A DNA stretch of 64,000 nt from Epinephelus fuscoguttatus (lineage: Eukaryota > Chordata > Actinopteri > Perciformes > Serranidae): the NCBI RefSeq assembly GCF_011397635.1, contig NC_064767.1, forward strand, positions 888,501 through 952,500, read 5' to 3'. This document shows positions 9,621 through 19,740 of the stretch, in pieces; position 1 is the stretch's first letter, and each line of letters starts with the position of its first letter. Both the position numbers and the translations under genes were made by a program. Below the pieces are notes generated by a model. The model was not told the origin of the DNA and ran no database searches. It saw nothing but the letters and a program-made list of their open reading frames with translations.

Positions 9621-12600
9621 ATTGTGTCATACAGATTACTGTTAATTTATCATGTTGATCTGTTCTGTACGACATCTATTGCACGTCTGTCCGTCCTGGA
9701 AGAGGGATCCCTCCTCAGTTGCTCTTCCTGAGGTTTCTACCGTTTTTTCCCCGTTAAAGGGTTTTTTGGGGAGTTTTTCCTGATCAGCTGTGAGGGTCCT
9801 AAGGACAGAGGGATGTCGTATGCTGTAAAGCCCTGTGAGGCAAATTGTGATTTGTGATATTGGGCTTTATAAATAAAATTGATTGATTGATTGATTGAAG
9901 TTTCCTAGCAAAAATTTTTTGGCTTTTCTAACAAAAAATTACCACTTTTCTAACTAGACATCATGACTTTTCTTTCAAAATATTAAGACTTTTCTTGTGA
10001 GATGAACTTTTTAGCAAAAGTTTGCTACTTTTATTGTGAAATATTCCGACTCTCCTAACGAATTATAGCAACTTTTCTAGCATGACCATTTTATAGTGAA
10101 TTTTCTGGCAAAACATCACAACTTTAGGAATATAATGACTATAATGACGATATATTGCCACTTTTCTTGCAAAACAAAACATCTTTTGTTGCAAAATATT
10201 AGGATTTTTAATTTGGATTTTTAGGTTGAAAGGTACAGTTACATCACACACTGTAAAAGGAGTCAGTTGATTAAAGTCACTGTGGAAACTTTGACTCGTT
10301 TGAAACAAACCAAACTTCCTGTTTGTCTTTGTCCTGTTTTGGCTGATTGTCTGATGTCGTTCTTCATCTCTTCTCTCTTTCTTTTTTCTCCTCTTTTCTC
10401 ACGCTGCTCTGTGACGGATTGACTCATCCTCATCATCTTCATCGTCATCATCACCTTCATCAGGCTGCCGTCAGTCAGACATGGGTTCATGCAGTTGCGT
10501 TTCATTCATGTTCTTCCTCCTCACCTTCTGTCCATCTGTCCTTCATCTGTCCATCCTTCTCCTCCTCCTCCTCCTCCTTCGTCTGTCCATCCTCCTACTT
10601 CATCTGTCCATCCTCCTCCTCCTCACTGTTCTTCTGTTTTCTGTCTGAAGATGTTTGAGCACCAAGTCCCGATCTCGTTCTTCACAAACTTTTCCTTTAA
10701 TCTGTTCAAACGCTGCCGCAGGAGAAACATGGGCGGAGTTTAAAACTGTTCATGGACTGATCCAACCCAACATCCATATCGAGTTCTGATGCCGATATGA
10801 TTCACTCAGCGGATATGGGACTGATGTCACATACTCACGTACCGATCTAGTTTTAACTTTGATTCATAATTTTCAGTTATAATTTTGTGTAAAACCTGCC
10901 TTTAAGTCTTGATTTTGATTAAAAAAGTTGTAATTTAGTTTTAAAATCATGATTTTGGTGATTTTTTTTTTTTTTTGGGATCATTTATAAAGTTTGTCAA
11001 TTGATTTATTTTGGTCGTCGTGACTTTACGAGAGCTGCGATCTGAATTTTGAAGATTTTCACTTAAAAACGTCGTTAAAATGTTTGGACTTGGTGTTGAA
11101 CATCTGCTTGTCTCATCACAGCTGTCGATTGTAGCTTTTCTTTGTGTTGTGCTCGTAGAAAAGAGTTAAAAGGATGATGTGTTGCTGATGAATCGATCAG
11201 ATCGATCGATTGATCCATTAGGACTTTGTGAGGAAACCAGAGAACAATAAACGATCTGCTGGACAGATGATAGGAAATAAAAAAACATTTCAGCTTTGAC
11301 GCTTCGATCAAGATCTGATTGGATCTTATTGATCTGCTCGCAGCAGCCGCACCGCCCCATCCCATAATGCATCTGTGGAGTGCTGCTCGTGAATGCAGCA
11401 TTCAAATGATCTGGGAAACTAGAAACTGAGGTTGTTTTCAGACAATGAAGTTGACTGTGAAACAAAGTCTGAAGTTTGTTCTGATCAGTGAAACATGGAG
11501 TTTAACTTTTAGAAAACGAAGCGTCCACATGGACTCGACACGTTTAAACTGCTGTCTCTGAAGTTTGTTCCCACATGATCTGAATGTAGGCCCGCCTCCT
11601 GTCACCTCAGGCTCCTGATTGGCTGCCTCGCCTGTGATTGACAGTCGGTGATGTAACATGGTGTCCTTGCTCCTCCCACAGCTACGGAAGGTGGAGAGGG
11701 ACAAGAAGACAATGGACCAGGAGATTGTGGAGCTCACCAACAAGCTGCTGGACGCCAAAAACACCATCGACCGTCTGGAGGAGCTCAACGTCAGTACAGA
11801 TACTCCGCTCGCCACACTTCACACACTCATTACAAATGTAAACAGCAACAACATAACGGAAAGGAGAAATGAACGTGTGTGTTTACCTTTAGCTGGATTC
11901 AGACATGTTCCTCTGCCTGTTGCTGCTCCCTCTCTCTCCTCGTCTGCTCTTCAGTTTCAATGAGCTCTGCGTCCGTGTACGTCCGTGTACTCCGTGTTCA
12001 AATAAATACGGGCGCTCATCAAATTCAAATGGCTCATCCAGATCCAGTTGGTCAAAATCAGGTAAAAATTCAGCCATGACTACTCCAAACAGAGGAACTC
12101 CTGGCGTTTGTAAGGTCACTCCAGCGCTAACTTCCTGCAACAACTCAAATCTGGCGAGACGTGAGATGTCAGAGCCAGACTTTCACTCGCTGAGTGAGTG
12201 TTTTGACTTGCCACAACAAACATGTCCGAATTTTTACCCGATTTTGACCAACTGGATCTGGATGAGCCATTTGAGTTTGATGAGCGGCCGTATTTATTTG
12301 AACACGGAGTACACGGACGCAGAGCTCATTGAAACTGAAGAGCGGACGAGGAGAGAGAGGGAGCAGCAACAGGCAGAGGAACATTTCTGAATCCAGCTAA
12401 AGGTAAACACACACGTTCATTTCTTCTTTCCGTTATGTTGTCAGATAATTATACTAACAATCCGAGCCTGTCACAAGAGAAATGTCACATATTGAACATC
12501 CTATCACTCATTTAGACAAAAGTAGATCGGAAAATAGGGCCCAGGTTGAAAAAACATTAGTTCACCTTTACATGTCAGCCAATAGACGACGTTTGGTCTC

Positions 12601-14681
12601 GATGTTCTTCAGTCGAACAGCTCTCAGCGCTCACACAGATTCAGTTCACTGACACAGAGAACATTTCCATTTGAAGCTAAAACCAGATCTTTGTCGACAG
12701 TTAATCGATGATCAAAGCCGGCTCGATGACCTTTGAACTCTGGTGTTACGTTCACTGACGGCTCGGTGTTTGTGTGTGCAGGAGCGTTACAGGCAGGACT
12801 GTAATCTGGCCGTCCAGCTGCTAAAATGCAACAAGTCACATTTCAGGAACCACAAGTTCGCCGATGTAAGTACCTCAGTGTGTGTGTGAACTCTCTCCTG
12901 AAGCTCCGCCCTCAGGGCAAACTATACATGTTTACAGGTGTGATCATGTGACACAAACACACAGGAAGAGTGCCGACATGTTTGCTACATTACTGATCAT
13001 GTACTTTTTACGCCTCCATGCCAGTGACAGCCGTGACATCATGTTTTTGTGAAAGCAAGATCTCAAGAACTCTGAAGAAAAAGAATTCCTTCAAATTTAG
13101 CAAAAAGGTCCACTTGGACTCACGAATGAACTGATGAGAATTTAGTGGTCCAAGGTCACTGTAACCTTGCATCTGTCTCATCCTTGTGAATGTGATAGCA
13201 CACAACAGCCTTGAGGGAAGTGCTACGAATTTGGCACAAGGGTCCACTTAAAGTCAAGGACAAAGTGATTAGAAATTGGTGGTCAAAGGTCAGTGTGACC
13301 TTGTCCGTCTCATTCTTGTGAACGGGATATTTCAAGAACACCTTGACAGAATTCTTTTTTTTAATTCGGCACAAACGTTCATTTTGAGTCGGACTGATTA
13401 GAAGATTGGTGTCAAAGGTCACTGTTACCTTACAGTTTTGTAGATGTAGGCCTTTGATCCAGGAAGAAATTTCCTTACGTTTGGCACAAACTTCCACTTG
13501 GATGAGAGTTTAGACTTCACCAAACATGTTTTTGGTTTTAACTCAAAAATTGACCTGCCAACTATGAAGGACAAAATTATGTAAATATGACATCATAGAT
13601 CCTTAAGGTCAAAGGTCAGCTTCACAGTGACACATCTTGGGATGAGCAAAGGATTGTGGGTCAGATCAGGGTATGAAATTAACAAAATATTTTGGGGGCA
13701 ATTTTGGCCCCCACGGTCTAAAAAATGGGGGCATTTTCAAAATGTTTGGGGGCCATAAAAAAATTGTAATTATGTTCTCACAATAAGCACATGAAAAGCA
13801 AAACCAACTAAGCTAGTGTCTTCACTCTTCAGTAGAAACCACTATAAATGAAACAAATAATGGGTTACATAAAGTTATGGCTGCAAAATATCACTCAGAT
13901 TTCCTGTAATTCAACCAGTTTAAATGTGATGATTTAACCATTAATCTACTGATAGCAGTACTAATGTTTCACCACATTACAGTTACTTTTACTGTTAAAA
14001 AGGCCAAATTACTATAAATTCCTTAGATGCCATTCTGGAAGTAAGTTAATTTAAAATTTAACGTTCATTCTACCTTAATTTTTCATTAATTTGTCATTGT
14101 GTCGACACAGATCACCCAAGAAATGGTTGATTTATACTTATGGTACAGCAAAGCCCCCTCCCCTTCTCTGTCAGATTACTCTCACGTAATCAGTGCAGTC
14201 TCGTTGATTATGTCTGGAAAATGAGTTGTAGACGTGATGGTAAATTAATTTAATGAAAATAAAATTATACTTTAATGTCAGATTGTAATACTGTTCGAAA
14301 ACTTGGGGGCAATTTTGGCCCTGGAACATGGCTTTTGGGGGCATTCTTGGATAAATTGCGGGGCGAATGGCCCGTGGCCCTTGCTAATTTCTGATACTGG
14401 GTCAGATGCTGCCTGGATGCAGCAGGACATCTTGATGTTTGTGCCACACTGTGTATCAGGACAGTGATGACCTGCAGCTGCCTGTGAGGATGAACTGAGG
14501 GACGAGTTAACACCAGCAGCTCCTGCTTTAATGGAAGAAACTGGATAATGGCATTAAAAGTGTGTGTGTGTGTGTGTGTGTGTGTGTTGTGATTCTGCTG
14601 AGAGCGTTGATGGTTCCATTAGTTCCATTAGAGTTTATAGAGACTCAGCTGATCCGACCCACTTCCTGGAAACACTCTAAC

Positions 14682-14742
<61 letters not shown>

Positions 14743-16317
14743 CAGCTGCCCTACGAGCTGCAGGACATGCTGAACAAACACATGAAGAGCAGCCTTCCAG
14801 AGCGAGGCCCCGCCCCTGGCTCTCAGGACCCAGACACACTCAGTTTGACTCCCGCTGACGTCGTGCCGACATCCGTCATCGCCCGGGTCCTGGAGAAACC
14901 TGAGCCGCTGGTCCTGAATTCGGCCCAGTCCAGCAGCTGTGGCCGACCTGTTGCAGAGGACGTCTTTGTGCATGTGGACATGACGGGTCCCGCTGGTGCT
15001 GAGGCCCGAAGCCGGGAGAACGGCGCACAGGAGGCGGCGCAGCAGAACGGTTCCTGCCGCAGTCAGAGCAGTCTGGACGGGCAGTCTGGTGGCGAGGAGG
15101 CAGGTGGGGCTCCGTCCTTCGAGAAGTTGAACCCTTACCCAGCACCACCACCTCCGCACCCTCTCTACCCCGGCCGCAAGGTCATTGAATTCTCTTCTGA
15201 TGACAAAGTGAAGATCCCCAAAAACTCACCGCTGCCCAACTGCACCTACGCCACACGGCAGGCCATCTCTCTGAGCCTCGTCCAGAATGACGATGAGCGC
15301 CTGGCCCCCGGCAGCCCTGCTCCCTCCTCCTCCTCTGGCGGAGGGGTCCATCATCGCACACCGCCGTCACAGCGGGACGCCGCCAGCGAGCCACTGTCCA
15401 GCCAGTCCAGCCCATTCAGCAGCCCGCCACAGGTAACGCACCCACGCATATATTCATATGTTATACTATGTTTTAACACAATTCATACGCCAACTTATTT
15501 ATTCAAACATGGTGGTTCAAAGTGTTTCTTATTTCATGTATTAAAGAAGAACAACGACCTTCAAAGTGACGTCTGTTTCGTGGTCGGAGCACGGGGAACT
15601 TAAAAACGTGTTTGTTGTATTAACCATGTGAATGTCCCTCCCCTTCAGGCCCCCAGCGTCCTGGCGAGCTCCGGCAGCTCGGAGGAGGACCTGCTGGCCA
15701 ACTGGCAGCGGATGTTTGTGGAGAAGATGGCGCCGACATGCGACGGTTCAATGGTTCATCGCACGGCATTCAGCAGTCAGACGGCTCAGGAGCTACAGAG
15801 GAGGAGGCCGACGCCAGGGGGCGGGACTTCCTCCTCTTCTGACCGCCACAGAGCAGCGTACTCGGACGGTGAAGAGGGCTCATCGGCGCGGAGCTGGACG
15901 CCGAGCCGTGGCTCCAGCCTCGACACTGACACCGACACCGAGCCTCGACCCGGCAGGAGGGGGCACTTTGGCGGCGACGGCTCCACAGAGGAGGGCGAGA
16001 GGCTACTGATGAACCTGGAGGACGACTGTGGCAGCGGGGACACGGCGGTCACCGTGGCGACCAGCCCTGCCAACACCCATAGGAAGGAGTTAGAGGAGGA
16101 AGAGGAGGAGGAGGAGGAAAGTTCCACTGAGGAGAGAGACGTTCTCCCCCACGACCTGCCCGTCATCTCGCCCCGCCTCCTGGACTACGACCCCGCCCTC
16201 GCCGCCACCGCCGCCCCGCAGCGTCCACAGAAGAGCCCGAAGAGGATGGGCGTGCACCACCTGCACCGCAAAGACAGCCTGACCCGAGCCCAGGAGCAAG
16301 GCACGCTGCTGGACTGA
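5310..16317 (+). CDS. tjap1: tjap1, tight junction-associated protein 1 (last five coding exons, 5' partial)
   Basis: Exons are 5310-5376, 11682-11789, 12782-12865, 14746-15432 and 15649-16317 (stop TGA 16315-16317), about 538 codons in total. All have AG acceptors and GT donors and join in frame. The translation matches vertebrate TJAP1/PILT: LQNSYTASQR, then EIVELTNKLLDAKNTI (coiled coil), LAVQLLKCNKSHFRNHKFAD, LPYELQDM, VVPTSVIARVLEKPEPL, AEDVFVHVDM, FEKLNPYP, SPLPNCTYATRQAISLSL, SSEEDLLANWQRMFV and the C-terminus SPKRMGVHHLHRKDSL. TJAP1 is a cytoplasmic protein of tight junctions and Golgi that binds DLG1. The N-terminal roughly 100 residues of the family are absent; their exons must lie left of position 1 or have been lost. 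The last two exons are Ser/Pro-rich and acidic, with an E-rich run at about 16090-16120, and probably disordered. The exon at 14746 is preceded by a long (TG)n tract. Confidence 0.93.
5377..6355. other. tjap1 intron start with a (GT)n microsatellite
   Basis: Intron sequence after the donor gtaacc at 5377. A (GT)n array with GCGCATGC interruptions covers about 5988-6078. Apart from that, nothing is recognised. Confidence 0.7.
7270..8897 (-). mobile_element. Tc1/mariner transposon, copy A
   Basis: The element spans 7272-8895 (1624 bp) and is bounded by TA at 7270-7271 and 8896-8897, the Tc1/mariner target duplication. Both ends start CAGTACAGGCCAAAAGTTTG. Terminal inverted repeats are very long, about 270 bp (7272 to about 7543 and the inverse at about 8625-8895). 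A transposase remnant lies on the minus strand. Copy B at 60332-61949 is a close relative. The insertion went into a TATAAAC motif of the flanking minisatellite, so the minisatellite is the older feature. Confidence 0.95.
7435..8482 (-). pseudogene. Tc1 transposase, frameshifted (copy A)
   Basis: The start is the MARTNQLTKEK frame at 8482; the end is KGGYFEETRI and stop at 7435. Pieces of the paired-like DNA-binding domain (SPSGVAKTIKRYNETGTHED) and the DDE catalytic domain (FQQDNDPKHTS; PDLNPIEMVWGEL) are clear. By comparison with copy B there is an extra base near 8410 in the first helix-turn-helix, a 5-base loss near 8033 and a further shift near 7890, so no full transposase can be made. 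The last 30 or so codons lie inside the left terminal inverted repeat. Confidence 0.93.
8918..8966. repeat. (TA)n microsatellite
   Basis: A run of alternating TA at the right edge of the minisatellite that received Tc1 copy A. Confidence 0.9.
8990..10190. repeat. Degenerate AT-rich tandem repeat (ACTTTTCTAACTAAAT-like)
   Basis: Motifs such as ACTTTTCTAACTAAATATT and CGACTTTT recur every roughly 18-25 bases through tjap1 intron sequence. They are interrupted at about 9578-9899 by another repeat. Copies are strongly diverged, so this is an old array. No coding exon was seen. Confidence 0.6.
9578..9899 (+). mobile_element. 3' end of a fish SINE/LINE family with (TTGA)n tail
   Basis: A (TC)n stretch at 9588-9616 is followed by sequence that I recognise as a common dispersed fish repeat: GGATCCCTCCTCAGTTGCTC, CTGTAAAGCCCTGTGAGGCA, GATATTGGGCTTTATAAATA. 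It ends in a (TTGA)n tail at about 9880-9898. This structure, with a 3' tetranucleotide tail and a 5' truncation, is that of a non-LTR element or a SINE that borrowed a LINE 3' end. I cannot name the family with certainty. Confidence 0.65.
10191..11681. other. tjap1 intron, nothing but a pyrimidine-rich stretch
   Basis: About 10370-10640 is rich in TCC/TTC repeats on the plus strand. The open frames there are low-complexity and have no family match. The remainder appears to be ordinary intron up to the acceptor cccacag before 11682. Confidence 0.6.
11848..12441. mobile_element. Fold-back element: long inverted repeat carrying a captured exon
   Basis: Arms 11848-12078 and 12221-12441 are inverted copies of each other with only scattered differences and one small duplication of about 10 bp in the left arm. 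The spacer is about 142 bp. Each arm contains a coding-exon-like sequence. In the right arm, plus strand, ATG at 12222 starts MSEFLPDFDQLDLDEPFEF, continues to RPYLFE, then after a one-base shift EYTDAELIETEERTRREREQ, with a gt donor-like site at about 12401. Such N-termini occur in repeated fish genes of the Harbinger/P2RX7-like-domain type; that naming is from memory and tentative. It lies inside a tjap1 intron. Confidence 0.75.
13010..13640. repeat. Dispersed repeat of about 135 bp, cluster 1 (AGGTCA-bearing)
   Basis: Degenerate tandem units each contain a GATATTTCAAGAACAC-like box, TTTGGCACAAACGTCCACTT, ACTGATTAGAA and GGTGGTCAAAGGTCACTGTG. Boxes recur at about 13056, 13192 and 13327. The same repeat occurs at 21560-22040 and 45775-46250. 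One unit here contains a perfect AGGTCA-3-TGACCT palindrome at 13287-13301. Intron of tjap1. Confidence 0.85.
13659..14407. mobile_element. hAT-like MITE with perfect 8-bp target duplication
   Basis: The element is 13667-14399 (733 bp), flanked on both sides by GGTCAGAT (13659-13666 and 14400-14407). Ends are CAGGGTATGAAATTAACAA and the inverse TTGCTAATTTCTGATACTG. Subterminal GGGGGCAATTTTGGCCC-type sequences are present at both ends in inverted arrangement. No transposase coding. The flank is the AGGTCA-rich repeat of cluster 1. Confidence 0.8.
14555..14587. repeat. (GT)n microsatellite
   Basis: A pure GT run in the tjap1 intron, about 95 bases before the branch-point-like CTAAC at 14676-14680. 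Confidence 0.9.
14683..14745 (+). promoter_or_regulatory. (TG)n tract forming the 3' splice site of a tjap1 exon
   Basis: About 29 TG dinucleotides run straight into GTGCCAG and the exon start at 14746. A branch-point-like CTCTAAC lies at 14674-14680, so the whole interval between branch point and AG is UG repeat in place of a normal polypyrimidine tract. UG repeats bind TDP-43 and CELF proteins. The exon is 687 nt and in phase 0 at both ends. Confidence 0.6.
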
Positions 16318-17242
16318 CCCTGCCTCCTCCACACTGTCTGTTCCCATGGCAACTGACTTGTCTGTCACAGAGGTCAGAGGTCACGCCCATCCAGGATATA
16401 GCCATGCTCTACCGTATGCTGCCGAGCTCCGTGTGTGTGTGCGTGCGCGTGTGTCAGACCGATCAGTTGTGAGATTGATCAGCTGATAATCAGCTGATCG
16501 TCAACTTATCACAAATTCAACAATGATAAAATCAAACTTTTATTTTTATGTAATCAAATTAAATTCCAACAGTATTTTTATTTTCTTCCATTCGCCACAT
16601 TTTTATTGATTATTGGTAATCAATCACATTAATCTGAAAATCACTGACGTGCTCTGTGGCCAAAAGTTTGTGGACGTCCTGTGATACAAGAGGCAACTGA
16701 ATCTTTCTTTTTTTTTTTACTGAGTTTCTCAAAAACTGACGCAGAAAACAAAATTAGATCAAAGTGACTCATTTATTTACTTAAAACCACATTTTAACTG
16801 TGATGGAACAGAAAGTAAAATTAAAGCTGCAGCAGCGACGAACGGACTCTCGCACCTCTGCAACTGGTGCTGTCAGGACGTGTCTGAAAATATGTACTTC
16901 CTGTTGCCAGTAGTTGCCAATAAGGCACACGCTGGTTTTGCAGTCGATCCGATTGATTCTACAGGAGAAGTTTGTTAAAACACAACACGTAGGAAATTCA
17001 AAATGGCTGATTTCCTGTTGGGTTTAGGCAAGAGGCTTTGTTGTGCGTCAAGGCATGTGTTTTGGCGAAACGTTGACCTGCGCCGCCGCAGCGACAGGCT
17101 TTGATGAAAACTCAGTTTCCACAGTCAAGCATCACCCCGGCCTTATGGCTTTTTTGACCACATTTTAAGTGGATCTGGTCAAATTTGTAGGAGATAAAAC
17201 ATATCATTTCCTGTTGCCAGTAGGGGGCGCTGTATTTATCAC
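16318..17242. other. tjap1 3' untranslated region and downstream repeats
   Basis: Non-coding sequence after the tjap1 stop. I could not fix the end of the transcript. AATAAA candidates appear only much further on (about 18690 and 19671). A diverged repeat starts near 16658 with GTGGCCAAAAGTTTGTGGAC; an inverse-like end, GTCCACTTACTTTTGACCAC, lies near 18850-18868. This suggests a composite transposon block in between. Confidence 0.45.
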
Positions 17243-18300
17243 TAATTCAGTTCAGTTTCAGTTTTATTGTCACTTAATGAGGGGTTAATGGAGGGAGTTA
17301 ATTTCCCTGATGGCCTGAGGGAAGAAACTGTTGCACTGGTGGATCTGGCCCTGATACGTGGTAGCCTCCTACCAGAGGGCAGGAGCACAGAGAGGTGGTG
17401 GGACGGGTGAGAGGGGTCCAGCTTGATGCTTGTGGCCTTTCTGACACATCTGTCTTTGGAGATGTCTGCTGGGGCTGGTGGGGCGCCGATGATCTTCTCT
17501 GCTGCCCTAACTACTCTTTGCAGGGTTTTCTTATCTGCTGCAGAGCAGTTGCCAAACCAGACAGTGATGCAGTGGGTCATGTGCTTTCTATTGTCCCTCT
17601 GTAGGATGTTGCCATGATTGACGGAGGGGATTTGGCAGAGCAGTCATGTGTCAGTAGTGTGAACGGGGGGAGCACACGGCCCTGGAGGGAGCCGGTGTTC
17701 AGTGTGATGCTGCGAGATGTTCTCTTTCCTGTAACACAGTCCAGTATCCAGTTGCAGAGTGGTGTGTTGAAGCCCAGAGTGTTCAGCTTCTCTGTGAGTT
17801 GTTGTGGAGTGATGGTGTTGAATGCGGAGCTGAAATCAATGAATAACATCCTGACATGTGCATTTTTTTGTTCTAGATGTGTGAGTGCCACATGTAGAGC
17901 GCTGGATACAGCGTCCTCAGCAGATCTGTTTGCACCATATGCATATTGATGGGGATCAAGGTTTGGAGGCAGGAGGGTTCTGATACGCTGCATGACTAGC
18001 CTCTCAAAGCATTTCATGAAGATGGGGGTCAGAGCTTTGGGGCGGAGTCATTCAAGCGTGACTCAGAGGCGGATTTGAGGCATTCTGGGACAACAGTCTG
18101 GAGCAGAGATGTCTGTAAAAACATCTTTGAGCTGGTCAGCTCAGTCTCTAAGGACCCGACCAGGTATGTTGTCCGGCCCAGCAGCACATGTAGATGTGTT
18201 CAGGGCGGGACTGTCATCAATCCTGTGAAGTCTGGGGAAGATTGGATCATGTATGCAGGAGTTTTAAACTACTTCCTGTTTCATGGCAAAACTGAAGTTT
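17243..18300 (-). pseudogene. L2/Rex1-type LINE reverse transcriptase remnant, internally deleted
   Basis: On the minus strand, 18017-17580 encodes part of a non-LTR reverse transcriptase: [32 protein letters not shown], then [17 protein letters not shown] (motif A aspartate region) and [15 protein letters not shown]. It then jumps at about 17620-17580 to the family's C-terminal part, ITVWFGNCSAADKKTLQRVV and DPSHPSHHLSVLLPSGRR. The segment with the YxDD box is missing. The 3' tail carries AACTGAACTGAA-like repeats at 17243-17265. Upstream remnants reach about 18300. Names of the clade (L2/Maui or Rex1) are tentative. Confidence 0.8.
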
Positions 18301-18987
18301 GACGCTCGCCATCGTCACATGGATTGACAACAAGTCAAGCTTATAATAACTTTTCATCTTTAGATGGTACACACCAAATTTGAAGTCGATATGATCAAAT
18401 CTGTGGGAGGAGTTCGTTAAAGCACGACTCCTGGAAATGCACCAGAGTTACACAGTAAATTCAAAATGGCCGACTTCCTGTTGGGTTTAGAGAATGGCTC
18501 CAAAAGACTTTTCTGTACGTCTGAGCACGCTCCATACGCGTGCCAAACTGTTTGTCTACGTGAAAGTTAAAGGTTGGGGATTAGGGGCTGCTGTTGAACC
18601 AAAGTGCCCAAACTTTAAAACCAATGTTCCCTAGGATTCAAAGTTTCATGAGTTTTTGAGCGTCCCAAGAAATGTGCTCAAAGACTACAAATAAAAATCG
18701 GAATAATAAGAATTCCTTAAATTTCATGAGGGTCCTTGCCGCTGCCTGCGCTTAGTGCTCGAGTCCTAATTAAATGGTTAGATTAATAAATACAAATGTT
18801 TTTCTCTAAATCCTCAAAGACTTGAACAGGGTTTGGTTGATGGTGGCGTCCACTTACTTTTGACCACATAGAGTCCATGATCAGACGTCTGTACACCAAG
18901 ATGAACTACGCGGCCCAAAGTTTGACGGCTGATTAGATTAAATTCTGAATTATGTAATCAGTATTATAATCAATGTTAGAAAACCCA

Positions 18988-19024
<37 letters not shown>

Positions 19025-19145
19025 GGATTGTTTGTTAGAGAAGAAGAAAAAAAAGAAGAAGCTAAAAACTTTTTGGACGTCTTTGCCTTGTTTCCTGACC
19101 TGGAGCTTTTATTTTGAAGAAAACATATAAGACACCTGGATGTGT

Positions 19146-19201
<56 letters not shown>

Positions 19202-19740
19202 GGACTCGGACTCTCAGTGCCTATCACTCTTTCTGGGAGGTTGCGAGTACGACGCCGGGCCTGCTGAAGGTCAGACTTTTATTTTCTTCACTAATCACTT
19301 CCTGTCATGGCGTGTTTTTATTTAGTCACCTGACTGGTCTGTCGGGGCGTTTAACCTTTGACCCTGGCTGACCTCCACCCCCCCGCCCCTCCCTTAACGC
19401 TGTACGTGCAGGGGGGTGGGGCCAGGGGGCGGAGCTTGTCCCACCTGGAATGTAACCATTCAGTTTGTTTGTTTGTTTGTTGTCTTTGTTTTGGGGTATA
19501 GATCCATTATTAAGAGATTATTTTATTATGTTTATGTTTGATTTGTTTTGTTGTTTTTATGTTCGGACGTTCTCACGCTGCTACGGAAGCCCGTTAGTTC
19601 CAGAAACATGGGTGGGCACTGAAAATGACTTTTATTTTGAAAGATATAAACTGGTGTCCTGACAAAATAAAAATAGTTGGAGAGGCGGTTAAAATCAGGA
19701 GAAATCAGGTCATCAGCCGTCGCACCCCTGGACTAATGTT
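18301..19740. other. Repeat-rich intergenic sequence, no gene
   Basis: Contains the right part of a composite repeat block up to about 18870, a (TG)n run at 18992-19020, a (CA)n run at 19149-19199 and an AATAAA at about 19669-19674 that could serve a distal tjap1 polyadenylation site. No exon-like frames with family similarity were seen. Confidence 0.5.

Noticed and set aside
14562-14858. Frames rich in CVCVCV or THTHTH around (GT)n arrays throughout the window
   Set aside because: Dinucleotide repeats are open in two frames; not genes.
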